A model generated the notes under the pieces. That model saw only the letters and a program-made list of their open reading frames with translations. It did no database searches and was not told the origin of the DNA. Source: Verrucomicrobiota bacterium (GTDB lineage: Bacteria > Verrucomicrobiota > Verrucomicrobiia > Opitutales > Opitutaceae). From it: a DNA stretch of 22,370 bases. The stretch is from NCBI GenBank assembly GCA_023432225.1, contig JAEYUW010000013.1, positions 1-22,370 of the forward strand. The letters are read 5' to 3'. Positions 15,056 through 22,370 of this stretch are shown in pieces (within the stretch, counting starts at the first letter, position 1; every line of letters starts with the position of its first letter). The position numbers and the translations under genes were made by a program.

Positions 15056-17161
15056 ATGAACCTCGTTTCCCGTTTTGCCGCCGCCGGCACCTTTCTCGCC
15101 ATGACCCTTCCGACCACGCAAGCCGCGCCCGCCGCGCTGGCTGATTTCCAGGCCCTCGCGGCCAAACACCACGCCAGTCTAGAACTCGTCACGTATCCGA
15201 AGACGGTCGACGAAGTGCGTGCGCAGGCCGACGCGGCGATTCAGCAAGCCGACGCCGCCATCGCCGCGCTCGTGGCGCAGGACGCCGCGCACCGGACTTT
15301 CGCGAGCACCTTCGCCGCCGTCGATGCGATCACCGCGAAGGTCGGTGATCTCAACGCTCAGCTCGGCACCGTCGCTCAATCCAACCAAGATGCCGCCGTG
15401 CGCGACGCCGCGAACGAGGCGACCGTGAAGCTTTCCGGCTGGGCGGTCGGCGTGACGTATCGCGAGGATCTCTATCAGGTGTTGAAGGTCGTGGCGGACG
15501 CGAAGCCGAAGCTCGGCGCCGAAGAGCAGCGGCTCGTCGACTTCACGATGCGCGACTATCGCCGTGCGGGCCTGAGCCTGCCACCGGCTGAGCGCGCGGA
15601 GGTGGAGAAGCTCCAGAAGGAGCTCGCGGCGTTGAACACGGAATTTGCGGTGAACATCAATCAGGCGCGCGCGCCGATCGATTTCACGGCGGAGGAGCTG
15701 GCCGGCGTGCCGCAGAGTTTTCTGGAAAGCCCCGGCGTGAAGCAGCCCGACGGCACCTATCGCGTGATGGCGAACGTCACCTGGCACGCCGTCGCGATCG
15801 CCGAGAGCGCCAGCAATGCGGAAACGCGCCGTCGCGTCTCCGTGGCGCGCAACAATCTCGCGCGCGAGAAGAACGTCGAAGCGCTGAAGAAGCTCGTGGC
15901 GCTGCGCGGCGAGATCGCGCACCGCCTCGGCTACGCCTCGTGGGCCGATTACCAGATCGAGACGCGCATGGCGAAGAACGGTGCGACCGCGGTGAAATTC
16001 GAGGAAAACCTCGTCGGCGGTCTGCAACCGAAGTTCGCGCAGGAGATGGAAACCCTCCGCACGCTCAAGGCGCAGGATACCGGCAAAGCGGACGCACAGC
16101 TCGAGTCGTGGGACATCAGCTACTACACGAACAAGCTCATGAAGGAGCGCTACGCGGTCGATCGCGAGGCGCTGCGGGCATTCTTCCCGTATCAGAAGAC
16201 GCTCGAGGGCATGTTCGCCATCTACCAGAAAATCTTTGGCCTGAAATTCACCGAAGTGCAGGCGCCGTATGTGTGGGCGGACGGCGTGCAGCTCTACGTC
16301 GTGCAGGACAGCACGAGCGGCGAGGTGCTCGGGGCGTTCTACCTCGACATGTTTCCGCGCGAGGGGAAGTTCAACCACTTCGCCTGCTTCCAGCAGAAAC
16401 TCGGCGGCGTGCTCGCCGACGGCCGCTACGATCTGCCGATCGAGGCGCTGCTCTGCAACTTCCCGGCGCCGTCCGCCGACAAGCCGTCGCTGCTGAAACA
16501 CGACGACGTCGTGACGCTCTTCCACGAATTCGGCCACGTGATGCACGGCATCCTCAGCCGCTCGCGCTTCGTGGCGCTGACGGGTTTCGCGGTGCCGCAG
16601 GATTTCGTCGAGGCGCCGTCGCAGATGCTCGAGAACTGGGTGTGGGACAAGGCGGTGCTCGACACGTTTGCGGCCGACTACCGCGATCCGTCGAAGAAGA
16701 TTCCGGCCGAGACTATCGCCGCGCTCGAAGCCGCGCGGCAGGCGACCGAAGGCTACGCCACGCGCCGTCAGCTCGCGTTCGGCCTCATCGATCTCAACCT
16801 GCATGCGCGCCCGACCGCGGAGACAAAAGACGTCGACGTCGTGAAAGTCGGCAACGAGACGCTTGCGCGCGTGACGATCGCGCCGCCGGCGGACACGGCG
16901 TTCGTGGCGTATTTCGGTCATCTCGCGGGCTACGATGCCGGCTACTACGGCTACATGTGGGCCAAGGTGCTGGCGCTCGACATGGCGAGCGCCTTCAAGC
17001 ATGCGCCGGGCGGTTTCCTCAATGAACAGGTCGGTCGTCGTCTGCGTCAGGAAATCTACGCGATCGCGCACGCGCGCGACGCGAACGAGTCCGTGGAAAA
17101 GTTCCTCGGCCGCGCGCCATCGCAGGAGGCGTTCCTCGACTACGTGGGTATCAAGCACTGA
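15056..17161 (+). CDS. Exported M3-family zinc oligopeptidase
   Basis: A 701-residue M3A metallopeptidase (thimet oligopeptidase/Dcp group) that should hydrolyse short peptides. The N-terminus MNLVSRFAAAGTFLAMTLP ending in TTQA looks like a cleavable signal, which is unusual because most bacterial M3 enzymes are cytoplasmic. The zinc site is H490-E-F-G-H494 with the third ligand E519 in DFVEAPSQMLENW, 25 residues on, as expected. The C-terminal HLAGYDAGYYGYMWAKVLALDM (about 622-643) is the typical M3 substrate-binding segment. Length equals family norms. It is transcribed away from the tricorn protease and converges with the TPR ATPase gene, 16 bases from its stop. The long minus-strand frame opposite it is a shadow. 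Confidence 0.94.
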   Translation: MNLVSRFAAAGTFLAMTLPTTQAAPAALADFQALAAKHHASLELVTYPKTVDEVRAQADAAIQQADAAIAALVAQDAAHRTFASTFAAVDAITAKVGDLNAQLGTVAQSNQDAAVRDAANEATVKLSGWAVGVTYREDLYQVLKVVADAKPKLGAEEQRLVDFTMRDYRRAGLSLPPAERAEVEKLQKELAALNTEFAVNINQARAPIDFTAEELAGVPQSFLESPGVKQPDGTYRVMANVTWHAVAIAESASNAETRRRVSVARNNLAREKNVEALKKLVALRGEIAHRLGYASWADYQIETRMAKNGATAVKFEENLVGGLQPKFAQEMETLRTLKAQDTGKADAQLESWDISYYTNKLMKERYAVDREALRAFFPYQKTLEGMFAIYQKIFGLKFTEVQAPYVWADGVQLYVVQDSTSGEVLGAFYLDMFPREGKFNHFACFQQKLGGVLADGRYDLPIEALLCNFPAPSADKPSLLKHDDVVTLFHEFGHVMHGILSRSRFVALTGFAVPQDFVEAPSQMLENWVWDKAVLDTFAADYRDPSKKIPAETIAALEAARQATEGYATRRQLAFGLIDLNLHARPTAETKDVDVVKVGNETLARVTIAPPADTAFVAYFGHLAGYDAGYYGYMWAKVLALDMASAFKHAPGGFLNEQVGRRLRQEIYAIAHARDANESVEKFLGRAPSQEAFLDYVGIKH

Positions 17162-17177
17162 GCTTCGTTTTCGCGGA

Positions 17178-19736
17178 TCACTGCGGCGGAGTGTCTGAAG
17201 GAGGATTTTTGATGCGGTTGAGCAGTTCGATGGCGACGACTTTTCTCTCAGGGGCGAGACGGTCGAGGTGATTGCGGTCGGCGTGGGCGAGGAAGGCGTC
17301 GCGCAGCGTCTCGAAAGGCTGCGCGGCGTCGGGGTTGCGGTCCAACAGCGTGAGGGCCTCCGCGGGGCTGGTCAGGCGCGCGAAGCGGATGAAGCCATCG
17401 ACGGTGAACTCGAATACTTCGCTAGCCGTGGGGTGGCTGGCGCACCAAGCGGCGAGCGAGGGCAAGACCGCGCGCCAAGCAGCGGGTTGATCCGCGTTCA
17501 GTTGCTGGAAGATGTGCCGGGCAAAACCGTAATCAGGCTCGAGGGGGAGGGCTTTGATGGCGCAGTCTCTGGCTTCTGAAACGCGACCCTCTTGCTTGGA
17601 GAGAAGTTCAGCCAAGCCACTCCACGGGCGGGCGTATTGGGGATCGAGTTCGATGGCCATGCGGTAGGCGGCCTCGGCCTCGGCGGCCCGGCCGAGTTGC
17701 ACTTTGAGCAGGTTGCCCAAGCTGTTCCACGGGTAGGCGAATTTGGGATCGAGTTCGATAGCCTTGCGATAGGCGGCCTCAGCGTCGGCCAGCCGGCCGA
17801 GATGCTCTTTCAGCAGGACGCCCAAGTTATGCCACGGTTTGGCGAATTGAAGATCGAGTTCGATGGCCTTGCGGTAGGCTGCCTCGGCGTCGGCGGGCCG
17901 GCCGAGATGGTCTTGGAGCAGGACGCCCAAGTTATTCCACGGAGAGGAGTATGTGGGATTGAGTTCGATGGCCCTGCGGTAGGCTGCCTCGGCGTCGGCG
18001 GCCCGGGCGAGATGAACTTGGAGCAGGTTGCCCAAGCCGTTCCACGGGTGGGAGTATTTGGGATCGATTTCGATGGCCATGCGGTAGGCGGCCTCGGCCT
18101 CGGCGGGTCGGCCGAGATGATCTTGGAGCAGGTTGCCCAAGCAGTTCCACGGTTGGGCGGATTCAGGATCGATTTCGATGGCCTTGCGGTAGGCCGCCTC
18201 GGCGAGCGCCCAGGCAGATTTTTCCTCCAGAAAATCCGTCAGCTGATACCACCAGCGCGCCGAGCCGTGCTTGTAGCCGAGTTTCTTGCGCAGGTCGGTC
18301 GGCATCTGCTGGAAGAAGGCGAGGATGTCGCTTTCGGGCAGGTGAGGCTTGGCCTCCGTCAGGTCGAACCAAGTGGAGAATGAGCTAAAGGTATCCTTGT
18401 CCCAAGTCTCACTAAAGGTGGCATGCAGCAACTCGCGGCGGGAGTCGGCGGAATCGGCTCGGCTCAGCGCGCAGTGCAGCAGATCGCGGGCATCGCGCAT
18501 CCCATCGGGTCCGCATTCGGCGGTCTGTCGGGCGAGCCGGGCCAAGGTGGCGGCTTGGTCTTTGTCGGGGAAGATCAACCGCAGGATGGCGACAAACCAA
18601 TTGAACCGGCTGCCGGCGGCGCGACCGTGGCGCATTAGGTAGTGGATATTGGAAAAACGGTCGGCGAGCAGGTAGGTTTTGCGCTTGGGGCTGCCGGCGG
18701 CTTCGGCGACATGGCCGGCTTTGACCAACATGCGGAGTTGCGAGCTGACTTGGTTGCTCGGCACACGGGTGGCGTGGGCGATGGTGGCGACGTCCACGGG
18801 GTCCCAGTTGAGCGCCACGGCGTCGAAGATGCGCTGTTGCTGCGTGGGGAGCGCATCGACGATGGATTTGAAGTAGGGTGTGAACTCGTCGAGCAACCGC
18901 TCCAGGTCGGCCCGGATGTCGCCGCGCAGGCCCTCGGCCAGCAGGCGGTAGAAGGTTTTGATGAGGCGTGGATTTCCGCCGGTCAGCAAATGCAGCGAGC
19001 GCATGGTGCCTTCGCGTTCCCGCACCGCTTTTTCCACGGTCTCTCCGCCGCGACTTTGGGCGAGGGCTAGCAGGCAGGCCTTCATTTCCTCCAGCGACAA
19101 CGGCTTCAGCTCGAAAGCGCGGAAGAAGTCGTAGAACGGCTGGTCAACATCGGTGACCTCCGGGAAATAACGCGTGGCGCCACCGATCAGCATGACCCGG
19201 GAATCCTCCATGAGAAAAGCCCGCAGGCGGTGCAGCGGCTCGGGGTCGCGGATGGAGGCGAGCACGTCGTTCAAATTGTCGATCAGCAGCAGGGCGCGAC
19301 GGCCGCTGGTCTTGACGGCATGGAGAAAAACTTCGCGGGCGCGGTCCTCGATGTCGGCTCCGGCCGTATCGAGCAGGGCTTGGGTGCGGTTGCCCGGTGA
19401 CTGGGTGGCGTGCTCCCATTGCCGGATCGCCTCGAGCCAGAAATCGGCGAGATCGCCGACGCGCCGGCTCTCCTCGTCGAACACGACGGGCTGCCACTCT
19501 CTCGCGAGCGCGATGTCGCGGTTCACGCTGTGTGCGATGGCCCAGAGCGTCGTGGTTTTGCCCATCCCGCGCGCACCGACCAGCAGCACATGCTGCGGGG
19601 CGTGGCCGGCGGTGTTCTCGCGGATCGTGTTGAGCAGGGCGTCGAGCATGGGACGCCGGGCGATGAACTCGCCGAGCAAGGCGTCTGGGGTGAGCAGCGC
19701 GGGATTGTAGAGCGCGAAGGGCCGGTCGGAGGACAT
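17178..19736 (-). CDS. P-loop ATPase with winged helix and TPR array (STAND-like)
   Basis: An 852-residue protein. The N-terminal AAA/STAND-type ATPase has Walker A GARGMGKT at 54-61, Walker B ALLLIDN at 148-154, and a GGNPR sensor-like motif at 253-257. A winged-helix segment follows (about 297-360, ATIAHATRVPSNQVSSQLRM). Residues about 370-500 have no recognised domain. Residues 512-721 form six TPR-like units of exactly 35 residues (AEAAYRKAIELDP...PWNNLG). The tail (722-852) is helical. The plan, ATPase switch, winged helix and repeat sensor, is that of STAND signalling NTPases, but no nuclease, TIR or protease effector domain is visible. It starts 6 bases after the upstream ATPase gene, so the two are co-transcribed. 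Function unknown; defence or a regulatory role are both open. Confidence 0.85.
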   Translation of the reverse strand: MSSDRPFALYNPALLTPDALLGEFIARRPMLDALLNTIRENTAGHAPQHVLLVGARGMGKTTTLWAIAHSVNRDIALAREWQPVVFDEESRRVGDLADFWLEAIRQWEHATQSPGNRTQALLDTAGADIEDRAREVFLHAVKTSGRRALLLIDNLNDVLASIRDPEPLHRLRAFLMEDSRVMLIGGATRYFPEVTDVDQPFYDFFRAFELKPLSLEEMKACLLALAQSRGGETVEKAVREREGTMRSLHLLTGGNPRLIKTFYRLLAEGLRGDIRADLERLLDEFTPYFKSIVDALPTQQQRIFDAVALNWDPVDVATIAHATRVPSNQVSSQLRMLVKAGHVAEAAGSPKRKTYLLADRFSNIHYLMRHGRAAGSRFNWFVAILRLIFPDKDQAATLARLARQTAECGPDGMRDARDLLHCALSRADSADSRRELLHATFSETWDKDTFSSFSTWFDLTEAKPHLPESDILAFFQQMPTDLRKKLGYKHGSARWWYQLTDFLEEKSAWALAEAAYRKAIEIDPESAQPWNCLGNLLQDHLGRPAEAEAAYRMAIEIDPKYSHPWNGLGNLLQVHLARAADAEAAYRRAIELNPTYSSPWNNLGVLLQDHLGRPADAEAAYRKAIELDLQFAKPWHNLGVLLKEHLGRLADAEAAYRKAIELDPKFAYPWNSLGNLLKVQLGRAAEAEAAYRMAIELDPQYARPWSGLAELLSKQEGRVSEARDCAIKALPLEPDYGFARHIFQQLNADQPAAWRAVLPSLAAWCASHPTASEVFEFTVDGFIRFARLTSPAEALTLLDRNPDAAQPFETLRDAFLAHADRNHLDRLAPERKVVAIELLNRIKNPPSDTPPQ
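17574..18203 (-). repeat. Six tandem 105-bp repeats inside the TPR ATPase gene
   Basis: The motif CGATGGCC (CGATAGCC in one unit) on the plus strand recurs at 17651, 17756, 17861, 17966, 18071 and 18176, a strict 105-bp period. Each unit encodes one 35-residue TPR unit, one residue longer than a canonical 34-residue TPR. Nucleotide similarity between units is high, including synonymous positions, which suggests recent duplication or gene conversion. Confidence 0.95.
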
Positions 19737-19742
19737 GGCGGG

Positions 19743-20948
19743 TCAGGAAGTTTTCCGTTTCCAGAAGTCGCGCAGGATATTCGAGGCGAAGCGCGTGCGC
19801 ATCTCGTCCTCGAACTCCTGGTGCAGGTAGCCGTCGTGCTTGAGCGCATCGAGGACGTAGTCGAGTTCGTCGGCGTGCAAGGCGCGCTCTTCCGCTAGCG
19901 GCACGAGGCGGGCGTGAAGCGCCTCGAACTCGTCGCGGGACAGGCCGAGGTCGGAACGGCAGAGCGATTTCAGGATTTCGCGGGCGAGACGCAGCTCGCT
20001 TTCGGAGAAGACTTCCTTGAGCCGGGTGAACATGCCGGCGCAATATTCGTTGCGCGGGCCGGCCACGAGGCACTCGCGGTAGATTTTTTCCAGCGCGGCT
20101 TTGTTTGGGGCTTTTTTCGAGGCGGCCTCCTTGATCTCGGAGATGAAAAGCTGGAGGAGAATCGGCCAAGCGCTGCCGAGGAGCGCGATGATGTGACGCC
20201 GGCCGGTGGCGTTCAGCGCGACGCCGTTGTCGTGGGCGAGCGCGCGGAGGAATTCCAGCGCGTCGGCTTCGGCGAGAGGCGGGATTTCCACGGTGTCGAA
20301 ATCATTGATCGTCGGGGACAGTCCCAGTCGGCGGACTACGCCCTTGAGGCCGATGGAGCCGGTGACGAGGAAGCGTGGCGCGAGGTTCACCAACTCCTGG
20401 CGGGCCGAGCGGAACCAGTTCAGCAGGGCTTCAACTTCCTCCTTCGAGTGCTTGCGCGCGACGAGGTTCAGGAAGACCGGAAACTCGTCGAGCAGGAAGA
20501 TGATCGGCGGATTGGCTTCTTTGAGCAGTTTGAGAAGATCGTCCGCGAGCGGTCGCCACGGGGAGGACTTTTCCTTGGCGGCAGTGAGCTTGATGCCTTG
20601 GCCCGCGACGGTGAGTTCTTCGATGCGTTGGAGGAAGCTGACGCCTTTCTCGACCAACCAAGGCGCCTTAGGGCCTGGCTTGCCGAGCTCCCCTTGGACC
20701 TGCTCAAGCATCGCAAGCAGCCAGTCCTCGACTCGGTCGTATTTCTCCAGATTGATGGAAATCGGGACGTAACCGGTGGGAGGTGAGGAGACGATTTTCC
20801 GGAGGCATGAGGTCTTGCCGGTTCGGCGAGGACCAAGAAATGCCACGTGCGAGTGCTCAAGGGCTCGGAGCAGGCGAGCAATTAGCTCAGGGCGGGGATA
20901 GAAATCGTCATCGGAAACAGGAGGGCCGACCTTGATGCGGATTGGCAT
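19743..20948 (-). CDS. AAA/ATPase_2-like P-loop ATPase
   Basis: A 401-residue ATPase: Walker A GPRRTGKT at 39-46, Walker B PIIFLLDEFP at 148-157, and a sensor-1-like LVTGSIGL at 194-201. The C-terminal part (about 310-401) looks like a winged helix ending in RFASNILRDFWKRKTS, typical of the archaeal-type ATPase_2/AAA group. There are no membrane segments and no recognisable effector domain. The start at 20948 (MPIRIKVG) leads straight into the conserved FYPRPELIARLL box; an in-frame ATG at 20999 would add a hydrophobic stretch encoded by the AT-rich promoter region and is rejected. The second ATPase gene follows after 6 bases, and the shared fold suggests that the two proteins act as partners. 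No substrate can be assigned. Confidence 0.82.
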   Translation of the reverse strand: MPIRIKVGPPVSDDDFYPRPELIARLLRALEHSHVAFLGPRRTGKTSCLRKIVSSPPTGYVPISINLEKYDRVEDWLLAMLEQVQGELGKPGPKAPWLVEKGVSFLQRIEELTVAGQGIKLTAAKEKSSPWRPLADDLLKLLKEANPPIIFLLDEFPVFLNLVARKHSKEEVEALLNWFRSARQELVNLAPRFLVTGSIGLKGVVRRLGLSPTINDFDTVEIPPLAEADALEFLRALAHDNGVALNATGRRHIIALLGSAWPILLQLFISEIKEAASKKAPNKAALEKIYRECLVAGPRNEYCAGMFTRLKEVFSESELRLAREILKSLCRSDLGLSRDEFEALHARLVPLAEERALHADELDYVLDALKHDGYLHQEFEDEMRTRFASNILRDFWKRKTS

Positions 20949-21010
20949 GGCAACGGGAAAATTGCGCAAAAATAAAAACGCGCAACAAAAATATTGCACA
21001 TTGATTATGG
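20949..21010 (-). promoter_or_regulatory. AT-rich promoter region of the ATPase pair
   Basis: The 60 bases upstream of the first ATPase gene are strikingly AT-rich for this window and contain an inverted repeat, TTGCGC (20962-20967) and GCGCAA (20980-20985), with a 12-base spacer, plus T-rich runs. The operon promoter must lie here or just upstream. Clear -35/-10 boxes cannot be fixed by eye, and the 6-bp arms alone could be chance. Confidence 0.4.
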
Positions 21011-21159
21011 ACAGGGCCCGCTAGGTGGGCACAACACGGGCGCTCTAGAAATACCGTTCAGGCGAGAGTTCCCGCCGTGAGGGCAACGGGCGGGGCGGCG
21101 AGCGGTCCCGACGAGCTGTTGCTTGATGCGGGCCGCTCCTCGGCCTGCATCGCCCTATC

Positions 21160-21191
21160 AAAAGTAAAAGGCGCCGGACGAGCCGGCGCCT
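21160..21191 (-). terminator. Rho-independent terminator of htpG
   Basis: On the minus strand, a 9-bp perfect hairpin (arms 21183-21191 and 21169-21177, AGGCGCCGG/CCGGCGCCT, 5-base loop) is followed by TTTACTTTTG. It lies 31 bases after the htpG stop codon. Confidence 0.85.
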
Positions 21192-21222
21192 GATATTCAC
21201 GAAGTTCGCTTGCTGCGATCGC

Positions 21223-22370
<1,148 letters not shown>

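Noticed and set aside
15179..17158. Minus-strand open frame of about 660 codons opposite the M3 peptidase
   Set aside because: Arg/His/Glu-rich translation without domain; the plus strand has HEFGH and all M3 motifs.
17574..18203. Regular repeats as a CRISPR array
   Set aside because: The 105-bp period has no unique spacers, and each unit is in frame as a TPR; no cas genes are nearby.
17592..18383. Plus-strand frame with repeated VGGLGLGGPAE-like units
   Set aside because: The repeats are the antisense reading of the 105-bp TPR repeats and carry no independent coding evidence.

Overview
The window is GC-rich bacterial chromosome with densely packed genes. Gene content and protein flavour (a conserved small protein next to a Sad-type dehydrogenase, GTAG-headed REP hairpins, start sites almost without Shine-Dalgarno sequences) suggest a Verrucomicrobiota member, probably near Opitutaceae. 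That placement is inference; no rRNA gene is present to prove it.

Layout. (1) 1-1926: an initiator-type tRNA-Met on the minus strand, then the plus-strand translation operon rpsB-tsf closed by a clear intrinsic terminator. (2) 1932-2339: a small DUF983-type zinc-ribbon membrane protein. (3) 2410-7697: a tight four-gene plus-strand operon: an ArnC-like polyprenyl-phosphate glycosyltransferase, WecD-like acyltransferase, WecE-like aminotransferase and a large GT-C-like membrane protein. Together they look like a route that makes a 4-acylamino-4,6-dideoxyhexose, loads it on a lipid carrier and transfers it outside the cytoplasm. (4) 7721-7811: tRNA-Ser(CGA). (5) 8197-9916: a small hypothetical protein converging with a Sad/YneI-type succinate-semialdehyde dehydrogenase. 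(6) 10004-11467: a three-gene minus-strand ECF sigma module in the order anti-sigma, periplasmic His/Cys-rich sensor, sigma (the CnrY-CnrX-CnrH order), with a different REP doublet at each end. (7) 11528-17161: an exported tricorn-type protease and an exported M3 metallopeptidase, divergently transcribed. (8) 17178-20948: a two-gene operon of P-loop ATPases, the second carrying a winged helix and six near-identical 35-residue TPR units. (9) 21223-22370: the 3' part of htpG (Hsp90), with its terminator.

The best candidates for something undescribed are the hybrid Wec/Arn-like glycosylation operon, the paired ATPase/TPR operon with no recognisable effector, and the CnrYXH-like sigma module with no visible target. 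No CRISPR array, insertion sequence, transposase or prophage gene was seen.
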